From Glaciibacter superstes DSM 21135 (GTDB lineage Bacteria; Actinomycetota; Actinomycetes; Actinomycetales; Microbacteriaceae), in assembly GCF_000421145.1 (NCBI RefSeq), contig NZ_ATWH01000016.1:51343-115342 (forward strand): a stretch of DNA of 64,000 nucleotides, read 5' to 3'. A program made the position numbers and the translations under genes. A model generated the notes under the pieces. That model made no database searches, was not told the DNA's origin, and saw only the letters and a program-made list of their open reading frames with translations. Positions 44,091-52,540 of the stretch are shown here, piece after piece. Each line of letters begins with the position of its first letter. Positions within the stretch are counted from its first letter, which is position 1.

Positions 44091-45377
44091 GTGACCACCG
44101 ACATGCCACTAAGGGTGAGCGCCGACGTCGCCCTCACCAACGAGCTGATCGCATTCCGACGTGAGATGCACGCCGACCCGGAGATCGGGTTGCATCTGCC
44201 GCGCACGCAGGCGCGCGTGCTTGAGGCGCTGAAAGACCTCGAGCTTGAGATCGTGCTCGGAACCTCAACGACATCCGTTGTCGCCGTTCTTCGCGGAGGC
44301 GCCGTGCCTGATCGCGTGATTGCTGGTGACCGGCCGGCCGTGCTACTTCGAGGCGACATGGATGCCCTGCCGATCACCGAGAAGTCGGGCGTGGACTTCG
44401 CGTCGGTGAACGGCGCGATGCACGCGTGCGGGCACGATCTGCACACCGCCGGACTGGTGGGTGCCGCGAAGCTGTTGCATTCTGTGCGCGCCCAGCTGCC
44501 CGGTGATGTGGTGTTCATGTTCCAGCCCGGCGAGGAGATCTTCGCCGGTGCGCAGGCCATGCTCGACGAAGGCGTGTTGCGGGCCTCTGGCGGCAGGCCG
44601 ATTGCCGCGTACGGCGTTCACATGGCGTCGGATGCCCCGGCTGGGCTGTTCACGACCCGGCCAGGCCCATACATGGCCGCGTTCGGGCAATTGGATGTCT
44701 CTGTGCAGGGGCGCGGAGGTCACGGTTCCCGTCCGTTCCAGGCGTTGGATCCGATTCAGGTTGCGGCGGAGATCGTGGGGTCGCTGCAGACCTACATCAC
44801 CCGTCGATTCAACGTGTTCGACCCGGTGATTCTCACTGTCGGCGAGTTCCACGGTGGCTCGGCCGCGAACATCATCCCTGATGAGGCGACGTTCAAAGCC
44901 GGAATTCGCTGCTTCAGCGCTGAGGTGCAGGGGCGACTGGCCGTGGAGTTGCCGAACCTGGTGGAGTCGATTGCGAGGGCGCATCAGTTGACCGCGGATG
45001 CGGTGTTCGACCTGAAGTTGCCGGTGACCGAGAACAACGCCGGTGAGGCGGAGTTCTGGGCGGCCACGGCGGCCGACTTGTTCGGTGAGGAGCGGTTCGA
45101 GACGCTGCAGTTTCCGAAGGCCGGCTCTGAGGACTTCTCCAAGATTCTGCTTGAGGTGCCGGGCTCGTTCGGTCACATCGGTGCCGGCTCCCCCGACGTC
45201 GACCCGTCCGAGTGGGCGCCGCTGCACTCTTCGCGAGCGCAGTTCGATGATCGAGTGTTAGGCGACCAGGCGACGTTCCTGGCGACGCTGGCGGTGCGGC
45301 GCCTGAGCGCCGCGAACATGAGTGCGGGAGTCAGCGCAGGAGGCAGCGCAGGAGTGAGCGCGACCGGCGCCGCCTGA
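44091..45377 (+). CDS. M20 family amidohydrolase (hippurate hydrolase type)
   Basis: This 428-residue protein belongs to the M20D amidohydrolase group, which cleaves N-acyl or N-carbamoyl amino acids. It has FRREMHADPEIGLHLPRT, LLRGDMDALPI, HACGHDLHTA (metal His/Asp), FQPGEE and GVHMASDAPAG. The dimerisation domain is present. A C-terminal Ser-Ala-Gly tail is built from a 12-bp repeat (45320-45355). It lies 24 bases after the MocR gene, and with it forms the plus-strand half of the divergent unit. Confidence 0.92.
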   Translation: MTTDMPLRVSADVALTNELIAFRREMHADPEIGLHLPRTQARVLEALKDLELEIVLGTSTTSVVAVLRGGAVPDRVIAGDRPAVLLRGDMDALPITEKSGVDFASVNGAMHACGHDLHTAGLVGAAKLLHSVRAQLPGDVVFMFQPGEEIFAGAQAMLDEGVLRASGGRPIAAYGVHMASDAPAGLFTTRPGPYMAAFGQLDVSVQGRGGHGSRPFQALDPIQVAAEIVGSLQTYITRRFNVFDPVILTVGEFHGGSAANIIPDEATFKAGIRCFSAEVQGRLAVELPNLVESIARAHQLTADAVFDLKLPVTENNAGEAEFWAATAADLFGEERFETLQFPKAGSEDFSKILLEVPGSFGHIGAGSPDVDPSEWAPLHSSRAQFDDRVLGDQATFLATLAVRRLSAANMSAGVSAGGSAGVSATGAA

Positions 45378-45462
45378 CGCCCTGTGGCGAGGTTCACACG
45401 GGTGGCCGTCCACGCGAAGACGACGGATGCCGTCGCGCGGAACCGAGGAAGGCCCCGCCGGT

Positions 45463-45499
45463 TCGCGCTGTAGGCGGTCCGCAGCACACAACGTCATCA
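45463..45499 (+). repeat. 37-bp direct repeat, left copy (flanks catabolic block)
   Basis: This segment matches 60024-60060 at 35 of 37 positions, in the same orientation. It begins TCGCGCTGTAGGCGGTCCG and ends CAACGTCATCA. It lies 85 bases past the M20 stop and 78 bases before the first gene end of the catabolic block. Confidence 0.8.
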
Positions 45500-45576
45500 G
45501 CACCCGCACGATAACCCTGGCGGGTGAAGGGTGACATCAACGCAGCCTGAGTGTCGTGCTCATGGACAGTTGCCGG

Positions 45577-46473
45577 CTACACCGCTCCCGTTTCACCGGC
45601 ACGGTCGGCGATCCACGTAGCAACCTGCGTGTGATCGGCACCGGGGTCCAGGTCTTCCCCTGCACTTCGCCACAGGTCGACCGCATCCTCTCCCAGTGCG
45701 ATCGGTGCACCGACGGCGCGTCCGAGACTGGTGGCGATCATCATGTCCTTCAGCATGAGACTCAGCCCGAATCCGGAATTGAAGGTGCCGGGCTGGATGA
45801 AGTTCGGCCACTTGTTCTCGGTGGAACCGCTCCTGCCGCTCGAGCCGTTGAACACCGACAACATCACCTCCGGGTCGAGCCCAAATCGTTTGCCGGCTTC
45901 GATTGCTTCGCTGGTCACCCACAGATGCGTGGCCGACAGCAAGTTGTTGAGCGCCTTGAGCGCATGCCCGGCGCCGATGGGGCCGCACTCGACGACGCGA
46001 CCGAAGGAGGCAAGGAGGGGAATGGCGCGAGTCACATCGACATCGTCGCCTCCGACCATAACGGTGAGTGTTCCCCGCTCGGCACCGCGCACGCCTCCGG
46101 ACACAGGCGCGTCGACAAGGCGAACCCCCGCCTGCGCCAACCTCTCGTGCAATGCCCGGGTCGCGAACGGCTCCGAGGAACTCATATCGATGACGAGAGC
46201 GTCGGTGGCAAGCGCCTCGGCCTCGAGCAGTTCTTCGACGACCGCCGTGACAATCGCGGAGTTTGGCAGCATCAGGATCACTGCGTCGGCTCTCGTCGCG
46301 GCTTCGGCCGCCGAGGCGACGCCCACTCCGCCCGCCTTGGTGAGCAGTGCCCTGGCAGACTCGCTCAGGTCGAAGCCGCGAACGGCCTGGCCGGCCTTGA
46401 GGAGACGAGACGCCATGGGCGTACCCATATGCCCGAGCCCGATGATGGCGATGGTGAGTGGGTTCTGGCTCAT
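45577..46473 (-). CDS. NAD(P)-dependent reductase, 3-hydroxyisobutyrate dehydrogenase family
   Basis: This 298-residue beta-hydroxyacid dehydrogenase has the Rossmann motif IIGLGHMGTPMA near residues 9-20, substrate motif DAPVSGGVRGAERGTLTVMVGG near 120-140 and catalytic Lys in GHALKALNNLL near 170. These features fit 2-hydroxy-3-oxopropionate (tartronate semialdehyde) reductases and 3-hydroxyisobutyrate dehydrogenases. It overlaps the CMD gene stop (ATGA) and is the last gene of the first minus-strand operon. Its substrate is unknown. Confidence 0.88.
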   Translation of the reverse strand: MSQNPLTIAIIGLGHMGTPMASRLLKAGQAVRGFDLSESARALLTKAGGVGVASAAEAATRADAVILMLPNSAIVTAVVEELLEAEALATDALVIDMSSSEPFATRALHERLAQAGVRLVDAPVSGGVRGAERGTLTVMVGGDDVDVTRAIPLLASFGRVVECGPIGAGHALKALNNLLSATHLWVTSEAIEAGKRFGLDPEVMLSVFNGSSGRSGSTENKWPNFIQPGTFNSGFGLSLMLKDMMIATSLGRAVGAPIALGEDAVDLWRSAGEDLDPGADHTQVATWIADRAGETGAV

Positions 46474-46913
46474 GACTCCTCGCCCCCAGCGACTTCAGTC
46501 GTCACTCCGTTCAGTGCGTCCTCACCGAGTTCATCGCGGATGATCTCCTCCGCGATACGGAAGGCTTCCAACGACGCCGGCACACCGACATAGATCGCGG
46601 CCTGTAGAAGCGCCTCCTGGATTTCGCTGACGGTGACACCGTTACATATCGCCCCCCGCACGTGCACTCCCAGTTCGTGTGAACGATTGAGCGCGGTGAG
46701 GATGCCCAGATTCAACAGACTGCGCTGCCGTCGGTTCAATCCCGGACGCGACCACACCTCACCCCAGCAGTATTCCGTGACCATCTCCTGGATCGGTCGT
46801 GAAAAGGAACTCACCCGTGCGAGCGAACGCTCAACGTGCTGGGCGCCGAGTACCTCTTTGCGGATGGCGAGCCCTCGGTCGTAAGACTCCTCATGTGTGC
46901 CGTGTGACGTCAT
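46470..46913 (-). CDS. Carboxymuconolactone decarboxylase family protein (PcaC-like)
   Basis: This 147-residue protein is close to 4-carboxymuconolactone decarboxylase (PcaC). It has VEYCWG-like MVTEYCWGEVWSRPGLNRRQRSLLNLGILTALNR, then ELGVHVRGAICNGVTVSEIQEALLQAAIYVGVPASLEAF, i.e. the full CMD helical core. It lacks the CxxC of AhpD peroxidases, so a decarboxylase or isomerase role is more likely. AGGAGGG precedes the ATG. It follows the MBL gene by 59 bases. Confidence 0.9.
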   Translation of the reverse strand: MTSHGTHEESYDRGLAIRKEVLGAQHVERSLARVSSFSRPIQEMVTEYCWGEVWSRPGLNRRQRSLLNLGILTALNRSHELGVHVRGAICNGVTVSEIQEALLQAAIYVGVPASLEAFRIAEEIIRDELGEDALNGVTTEVAGGEES

Positions 46914-46972
46914 GCGATTCCCTCCTGTGGTGTGCTGTCTGATGAGTTCTCTGTGTGAGGCCGCGATGACAT

Positions 46973-47800
46973 CTATCGTCTGCCGATGGTCGCCGCGAGA
47001 CCGGCGAGCTGCCCGTGTTCGACCGGTGTGAAACGGGCGAGGGTATCCGGATCGTGGCCGGATACGATGTGGCGCACTTCCCCCCGATCGACGAGCCGCC
47101 TGATGCGGTCGAATCCGAGGTAGGTGGCCGGAAGGTCGGCAGTGAAGGCGAACGGGACGTCTCCCTCATACTCTTCGTAGTAATGCACGGCGTCGGATGC
47201 GAGAACTACCGTGCCTTCCGCTGTGTCGACGAGCACGATGCTCTGACCGGGAGTGTGCCCCCCGATCCTGAGCATGCGAATACCCGGTGCCACCTGTATT
47301 TCGTCCTCGAAGGTCGTGAGGCGACCGTCGTTACTGACTCGGCGCAGCGCCTCGATCTCAACCGGCTCAGAGACAAAGCTGAACTGGCGGCGCCCCGCGA
47401 GGTGGGAAGTCCAGAAGTCGTACTCGCTGCGCGCCATGACGACCTGGGCATTGCGGAATTCGTGCAGGTTGCCGATGTGATCGTAGTGCGCGTGAGTGAC
47501 GATGAGTGTCGGTGCGTCCGCCGGAGCGATCCCGAGGGCGGCCAGTGCATCCAGCGGCCGGACGAGGAAAGTGCGGTTCCTGCGACGGCCACCCGCTTCT
47601 GAGAATCCGGTGTCGACGACCACCGTGCGCACGTCGTTCCGAATCACCCAGAAGTAGTAGTCCATGCCGATGGGCTCATCGGGTCGGCCATAGATGCTCC
47701 AGTTGAGGTACACGTCGCTCTTGAACGCCTGGCGTGTGCCGAACTTGACGATGGTGACTTCATATTCTGCGGACACCGCGTTCTCGCTTTCTGCGCCCAC
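46973..47800 (-). CDS. Metallo-beta-lactamase-fold hydrolase, AHL-lactonase family (paralogue 1)
   Basis: This 275-residue protein has the di-zinc motif VTHAHYDHIGN (HxHxDH), GHTPGQS with the next metal His, LASDAVHYYEE (bridging Asp), and VSGHDPDTLARF near the end. The MDYYFWVIR segment and overall length match the N-acyl homoserine lactonase (AiiA) family, which opens lactone rings. Two paralogues lie in the same block (55465 and 57185). The start is GTG at 47800; an in-frame GTG at 47776 with GA-rich bases ahead is also possible. The true substrate may be a catabolic lactone rather than a quorum signal. Confidence 0.88.
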   Translation of the reverse strand: MGAESENAVSAEYEVTIVKFGTRQAFKSDVYLNWSIYGRPDEPIGMDYYFWVIRNDVRTVVVDTGFSEAGGRRRNRTFLVRPLDALAALGIAPADAPTLIVTHAHYDHIGNLHEFRNAQVVMARSEYDFWTSHLAGRRQFSFVSEPVEIEALRRVSNDGRLTTFEDEIQVAPGIRMLRIGGHTPGQSIVLVDTAEGTVVLASDAVHYYEEYEGDVPFAFTADLPATYLGFDRIRRLVDRGEVRHIVSGHDPDTLARFTPVEHGQLAGLAATIGRR

Positions 47801-47848
47801 CCTTCGGCGGGCGTCACCCGTGAGGGCGGACAGGGCCCCGGTTCACGG

Positions 47849-48262
47849 TCATGCCGGGGTGATGCGTGCGTCGTCGCTGGCCTCTGACGTATAGACGGCC
47901 TCGTCGACAGCGCCTTCCCAGCTTGTCTTGCCGAGCGAGATCGCCGTATGCGTCATGAAGGATTCCGGCGACGCACCATGCCAGTGACGCTCCCCGGGAG
48001 GGCACCAGACGGTGTCACCGGCACGGATGACGCGCACGCTTCCGTCTTCGGCCTGGATGAGTCCGCGACCGGCCAACACCTGCAGGATCTGGCCCCGTTC
48101 GTGGGAATGCCAGTAGGTTCGCGCCCCGGGCGTGAAGTTCACCGTATTGATGGTGACGCCGTCTGTTTCGTTCATCGTCAGATAGGGGAATGCCGTGCCG
48201 GTGAACTGGGTGCCGCGTTTGCCCGCGATCCCTTCCTGCTGCGGGGGGTGGGTGATCTTCAC
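47849..48262 (-). CDS. Cupin domain protein
   Basis: This 137-residue single-cupin protein has the metal-binding motif FTPGARTYWHSHERGQILQVLAGRG (HxHxxxE, residues about 46-70) and GDTVWCPPGERHWHGASPES (second motif with His). It resembles cupins that act as small isomerases or dioxygenases, or that accompany CMD proteins. The GTG start overlaps the reductase stop (GTGA). In this cluster it may rearrange a lactone or enol intermediate, but nothing proves that. Confidence 0.88.
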   Translation of the reverse strand: MKITHPPQQEGIAGKRGTQFTGTAFPYLTMNETDGVTINTVNFTPGARTYWHSHERGQILQVLAGRGLIQAEDGSVRVIRAGDTVWCPPGERHWHGASPESFMTHTAISLGKTSWEGAVDEAVYTSEASDDARITPA

Positions 48263-49188
48263 TTCTGGGTTCCTTCCGTTGTTTTCTGTGGGGTGTGCAG
48301 TCGCACTCCCCCGGAGATGTCGCCGATTGCATCCACCACCGTGTTACTGATCGCGTCAGCGTAGCCAAGCGACCGAGCGAGCCCGAAGCATGCAACCGGG
48401 CCAGCCGAGTTCAGACTGGCCACGCCGAGCCTGGCGAGGAGGTCGACGTAGAGGGTGACGTCCTTGAGCATGAGGGTGTTGGTGAGGCCACCTTCCATGT
48501 AATCGCCCGTGATGATATTGGGGAAGCGATTGATCGTCGCGAAGTTGACGCCGGAGCTTGCATTGAGCACGTCGAGTACGGTCTGCAGGTCGAGATCGGC
48601 CTTCTTCGCGGCAACCATGACTTCGGCGGTCGCCGAGAGCGAGATGGCGTTGAGGAAGTTGTTCAGCAGTTTCACCACGTGACCGGAGCCGGAAGCGCCA
48701 CAATGGTAGATCGTCTTCGCGAAGTAGTCGAGCGCAGGCCTGGCACGCTCGAGTGCTCCGGCGTCGCCGCCGACCATGAGGGTGAGCTGGCCCTTTTCTG
48801 CCACGGCGGCTCCGCCCGATATTCCAGCGTCGACGTAGAAACCGCCGCGCTCCGCGACATCCGCTGCGATGCGCTTGGTCGACTCCGGCGAGGCCGTGCT
48901 GAGATCCACGATCACCTGGCCGGGACGAACATTGTGGAGGAAGGCCGGTTCACCGTAGACGACTGCCTCGATGACCGTGCTGTCTGGAAGCGACATCATG
49001 ACGATGTCGGCTTGGGCGACGACCTCGGCCGCGGACGACACGCCCGTCGCGCCAGCGGCTTCAATCGACTCCGCTCGCATGTCGAAGCCGACAAGCGGCT
49101 CGCCGGACCGGGTGATGCAACGGGCCATTCGACCGCCCATGTTCCCGAGGCCGATGAAACCCAATCGTGTTCTGTCATTCTCGGCCAT
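48259..49188 (-). CDS. NAD(P)-dependent reductase, HIBADH family (second copy)
   Basis: This 309-residue protein has FIGLGNMGGRMARC, DAGISGGAAVAEKGQLTLMVGG and catalytic GSGHVVKLLNNFLNA. It is a diverged paralogue of the reductase at 45577. An operator-like box lies 50 bases before its ATG at 49188 (RBS GGGAG), so a second promoter probably starts here inside the minus-strand series. It overlaps the cupin gene. Confidence 0.88.
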   Translation of the reverse strand: MAENDRTRLGFIGLGNMGGRMARCITRSGEPLVGFDMRAESIEAAGATGVSSAAEVVAQADIVMMSLPDSTVIEAVVYGEPAFLHNVRPGQVIVDLSTASPESTKRIAADVAERGGFYVDAGISGGAAVAEKGQLTLMVGGDAGALERARPALDYFAKTIYHCGASGSGHVVKLLNNFLNAISLSATAEVMVAAKKADLDLQTVLDVLNASSGVNFATINRFPNIITGDYMEGGLTNTLMLKDVTLYVDLLARLGVASLNSAGPVACFGLARSLGYADAISNTVVDAIGDISGGVRLHTPQKTTEGTQK

Positions 49189-49237
49189 CAGGACTCCCTT
49201 GCCCATTTGTGTCTTCGTCCCGCCCAGTCAACAGGAT

Positions 49238-49254
49238 TGTCATACGGTATGTCA
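49238..49254. promoter_or_regulatory. GntR-type operator box A
   Basis: TGTCATACGGTATGTCA is a near-perfect palindrome centred on 49246; the flanking ATTG/CAAT bases extend it. It is 50 bases before the reductase start at 49188, between the aldehyde dehydrogenase stop and that start. It shares its TGTCATAC half with the boxes at 53008, 53085 and 58834. Confidence 0.7.
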
Positions 49255-49257
49255 ATC

Positions 49258-50745
49258 TCACGCAAACGCACTCGGCATGAGGGTGTATTTGGTTTCCAGG
49301 TACTCATGGATGCCCTCCAGGCCGCCTTCGCGACCCAGTCCCGACTGCTTGACCCCGCCGAACGGTCCGGCGGCATTCGAAACGGCGCCGGCGTTGAGAC
49401 CCATCATTCCGGTGTCGATGAGCTCGATCATCCGTTGCCCTCGTTTCGCATCGGCGGTGAAGACATAGCCGACGAGCCCATACTCGGTCGCGTTCGCCAG
49501 GCGCACGGCCTCCTCCTCGGTCGAGAAGCGCTGGATACCGATGACCGGGCCAAAAATCTCTTCCGCGCTCACCGCCATCTCGGGTGTGACCCCATCAAGC
49601 ACCGTCGGCTCGAAGAACGACCCTCCCCCGGCGACGGCATTCCCACCGACGATCAGCGTCGCCCCCTGGGCGACGGCCCCGGTGACGAGCCGAGCGGTGT
49701 TCGCCACCGCTTTGTCGTCGATGAGGGGGCCGATTGTCACGCCATCTTCCGTGCCGCGCCCCATCGTCATCGCATTGACCTTCTCAGCGAGACGCACGGC
49801 AAACTCGGCCGCAACCGATTCATGCACGATGAAGCGGTTCGCCGCCGTGCAGGCCTGTCCGATATTCCGGAACTTCGCGATGATCGCCCCATCGACCGCG
49901 GCATCCAGGTCAGCATCGGCGAAGACCACGAAGGGGGCATTGCCGCCGAGCTCCATGGAGGTCCTGAGCACGTTGTCGGCCGACTGTTTGAGCAACTGGA
50001 CTCCAACCGGAGTCGAGCCGGTGAACGAGACCTTACGCAGACGTGGATCGGCAATCAGTCGCTCACTGAGCGCAGCAGTTGACGTCGTCGTGATGACATT
50101 AACCACCCCCGGTGGCAAGCCCGCCTCCTCCAGAAGCGCAACGAGTGCAAGGGTGGTGAGTGGAGTCAAGGTTGCGGGCTTCACAATGGCGGTGCACCCG
50201 GCGGCGAGCGCAGGGGCAACTTTTCTCGTAACCATCGCCAGGGGAAAGTTCCACGGCGTGATCAGGTAGCACGGCCCGACAGGGCGATGCGTCACGATCA
50301 TCTGGCCTGTGCCCTCTGGGCTGGCGTTGTACCGCCCGGTGATCCGCACCGCTTCCTCGCCGAACCAGCGGAGGAATTCACCGCCGTAGGCCACTTCACC
50401 GCGCGCCTCGGCCAGGGGCTTGCCCATCTCCAGGGTCATGAGCAGCGCGAAGTCTTCTGCGCGCTCCTGCAACAAGTCGAAGCTCTTGCGGAGTATCTCC
50501 CCGCGAACGCGAGCAGGCGTACGCGCCCACTCCGCTTGAATGGAGCTGGCGGCATCAAGCGCCCGCACTCCGTCTGCCACACTGGCGTTCGCGATGGTGC
50601 GGAGGACCTTGCCGGTCGCGGGGTCAGCGACCTCGATCGTGCCGTCCTCGCCGTCGACCCACTCACCGTTGACATAGAGCTGGTTCGGGATCCGTGCGAG
50701 CAGCTCGGCCTCCCGCGCGCTCGTCACTTCCTGCGCGATCGTCAC
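49258..50745 (-). CDS. NAD(P)-dependent aldehyde dehydrogenase (succinate-semialdehyde dehydrogenase type)
   Basis: This 495-residue ALDH has the family motifs MTLEMGKPLAEARGEV, TPWNFPLAMVTRKVAPALAAGC, catalytic Glu in SMELGGNAPFVVFADAD and catalytic Cys in RNIGQACTAANRF. The pattern fits succinate- or glutarate-semialdehyde dehydrogenases (GabD type). It would oxidise a semialdehyde product of the pathway to an acid. It starts at a GTG overlapping the dehydroquinase-like gene (GTGA). Confidence 0.92.
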   Translation of the reverse strand: MTIAQEVTSAREAELLARIPNQLYVNGEWVDGEDGTIEVADPATGKVLRTIANASVADGVRALDAASSIQAEWARTPARVRGEILRKSFDLLQERAEDFALLMTLEMGKPLAEARGEVAYGGEFLRWFGEEAVRITGRYNASPEGTGQMIVTHRPVGPCYLITPWNFPLAMVTRKVAPALAAGCTAIVKPATLTPLTTLALVALLEEAGLPPGVVNVITTTSTAALSERLIADPRLRKVSFTGSTPVGVQLLKQSADNVLRTSMELGGNAPFVVFADADLDAAVDGAIIAKFRNIGQACTAANRFIVHESVAAEFAVRLAEKVNAMTMGRGTEDGVTIGPLIDDKAVANTARLVTGAVAQGATLIVGGNAVAGGGSFFEPTVLDGVTPEMAVSAEEIFGPVIGIQRFSTEEEAVRLANATEYGLVGYVFTADAKRGQRMIELIDTGMMGLNAGAVSNAAGPFGGVKQSGLGREGGLEGIHEYLETKYTLMPSAFA

Positions 50746-51269
50746 TGGGCGATCTCTCCCCCGAGGAAGGTCTCGTCGTCTAGAGCGAGGACAAGCCCGA
50801 CGATGGCGGCCGCGTAACTGTATTGACGCATTCCCATCATGACGCTGGTCACCTGTGGGCTGAACACCGACTCCCAGGGGCCGATCGGCAACCCGCGGGG
50901 AGCGCTCGGCTGTGCCATCACGTTCGCGAAGTGCACCTCGACGACGGGTTTCCCGGTTTCGCTGAGCGCGTGCTTCGTGGGGATGCCGATCTCCGTGAGG
51001 CCGGCGGGGTTGATGATGAATGCGTCTGCGTTGGTGGCGTTCGCGTGGATGAACTCGAGGATGGCGCCCTCATAGTTGCTGACGAAGGTCTCAATCTCGA
51101 CGCCGAGTGACTCGCCCAGCCCTGTGCAGAATTGCTGTAGGTCCTGAATGCTGTTGATCGCCCCATAGACCTTCTTATTGCGCGCGCCGAGATTCGTCAT
51201 GTTCGGCCCGTCGATGATGACGATGCGGTGGCGCCGCGTTCCGGCGCGCTCGATTGAATGTGCAGTCAC
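50742..51269 (-). CDS. Divergent type II 3-dehydroquinate dehydratase homologue
   Basis: This 175-residue protein is clearly related to AroQ: VIIDGPNMTNLGARNKKVYG (active-site Arg and Tyr region), VSNYEGAILEFIHAN, FIINPAGLTEIGIPTKHAL and VVEVHFANVMAQ (catalytic His). In normal AroQ, a Arg-containing AREEFR-like segment follows the catalytic His; here it is replaced by a Gly/Pro-rich SAPRGLPIGPWES insertion. Shikimate dehydration is thus doubtful, and I infer a related dehydration or lyase step on a catabolic intermediate. Both ends overlap neighbours by GTGA. Confidence 0.8.
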   Translation of the reverse strand: MTAHSIERAGTRRHRIVIIDGPNMTNLGARNKKVYGAINSIQDLQQFCTGLGESLGVEIETFVSNYEGAILEFIHANATNADAFIINPAGLTEIGIPTKHALSETGKPVVEVHFANVMAQPSAPRGLPIGPWESVFSPQVTSVMMGMRQYSYAAAIVGLVLALDDETFLGGEIAQ

Positions 51270-52540
51270 TTGTCGTGTCCTTCCGATGGGGCTGTATCAA
51301 GGATTCGGCCGATCGCCCACTGGAGGTGAGGAGCGAAAGCCCTGGGGTTCTCCGCGTGCGGAAAATGTCCCAGCTCCGGCATGACCCGGAAACTGGAGTT
51401 CGGGATGGCCGCGGCAAGGGCTTCGCTCGCCGTTGTGGGCACACTCGTGTCGTAGGCGCCGGACATCACGACGATGTGCGGGCTCGACCCCGAGAGGAGG
51501 TGGCGCACATTGTCGATGTCCCAGCTCTGCGAGTAGTAGCCGAGGTCCGCGTCGTATGCTCCGAACCCGCCCTGTGAGTATCCCCACCAGACGCGGTCGC
51601 GCATTTCGAAGGGAGACTCGGGAGACATCAGCCCGTATGTCCACTCAGGAATATGAAGTGCCTGATTCACAACCGGGCTCCGAAGCCACGCGGTACGCCG
51701 GCCGGTGACGCGCGGCCCGGCCTGGCACGCTATCGCTCCTCGGAAGAGTTCCGGCCGCCGGGCGACGGCCTCGACGACGACGGCGCCGGCCATGGACGAG
51801 CCGACGAGGATGGGCAGGTCGTCGAGATCGAGCGCCTCAACCACAGCGGTGATGGCCCCGACATAACTCGCCGACGTGAGGCTGTATTCGGTCGAACGCC
51901 TCCCCCACGCCGGATTCGACTTGCCGTGCCAGGGAAGGTCGAAGGCAATGAGCTCGTGCCGGTCGACAATATCCGTCTCGGTCACTAGGCCGTGATATTG
52001 ACGAGAGTCGCTCCCGGCCGTGGCGAGACACACCAGTGACACGCCGCTGCCGGCGCGTTCCACAAACACATCACAGATGCCCAGTTGCGGGATCTCGACA
52101 CGAACATACTCCCCTCGCAAGCTGAGCTCTCGATGGGATGCCTCCGCCTGGTGAGTTGGGAGGTCTCCGCGGATGACTTCGATCAGCCGTCGCACCAGCT
52201 GCACATGCTGCGCGAAGGCGAGTTCGTCGCCAATGAGCCGCGCCCTGCCGGTCTTGATCGCGGCCAGGATGCTCTGATCTCCGGGCGAGGGTGACGCTGC
52301 GAAGGTCGACCGCCAGTCGTCATCCAACATTTCCAAGGTGAACCACGGTTCGGACTCGGCGCCAGTAATCTCGCCGTCCACGATGTTCACTCCGACGGCC
52401 CAATCCTGCCCCCGAAGCTCGAAGGCGACGGTGACACCGCGCGCAAGGTCGGCAAAGGCTCCGTCTGCGCTGGTTCGCACCGCTAGCTCGCGCCCGAATG
52501 CGGCGCAGTCAGAGATGATGGATGCCACGGTGTCAATCAA
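51266..52540 (-). CDS. Alpha/beta hydrolase with N-terminal SCP2-like domain
   Basis: This 424-residue protein has two parts. Residues about 25-140 (FELRGQDWAVGVNIVDGEI, FTLEMLDDDWRSTF, AFAQHVQLVRRLIEVIRG) look like an SCP2-type lipid-binding domain. Residues about 165-420 are an alpha/beta hydrolase with the nucleophile elbow VGSSMAGAV and a final ELGHFPHAENP His. A TTG at 52540 with GAGGGTGGG ahead is the best start; a GTG at 52528 is the alternative. It overlaps the CMD stop by 8 bases. It may hydrolyse an ester or C-C bond of a bulky substrate. Confidence 0.8.
   Translation of the reverse strand: MIDTVASIISDCAAFGRELAVRTSADGAFADLARGVTVAFELRGQDWAVGVNIVDGEITGAESEPWFTLEMLDDDWRSTFAASPSPGDQSILAAIKTGRARLIGDELAFAQHVQLVRRLIEVIRGDLPTHQAEASHRELSLRGEYVRVEIPQLGICDVFVERAGSGVSLVCLATAGSDSRQYHGLVTETDIVDRHELIAFDLPWHGKSNPAWGRRSTEYSLTSASYVGAITAVVEALDLDDLPILVGSSMAGAVVVEAVARRPELFRGAIACQAGPRVTGRRTAWLRSPVVNQALHIPEWTYGLMSPESPFEMRDRVWWGYSQGGFGAYDADLGYYSQSWDIDNVRHLLSGSSPHIVVMSGAYDTSVPTTASEALAAAIPNSSFRVMPELGHFPHAENPRAFAPHLQWAIGRILDTAPSEGHDK

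Noticed and set aside
45463..45499. tRNA-end attachment site
   Set aside because: The 37-bp repeat does not fold as the 3' half of a tRNA and has no CCA-adjacent T-arm pattern; the right copy is the end of an esterase gene.
47015..47602. Quorum quenching as the purpose of the MBL proteins
   Set aside because: No quorum-sensing genes are nearby and the context is catabolic; AHL lactonase is only the nearest family name.
48295..50082. A 595-residue open frame on the plus strand
   Set aside because: It crosses antisense to two genes (reductase and ALDH) and the operator box between them, so it cannot be a real gene.
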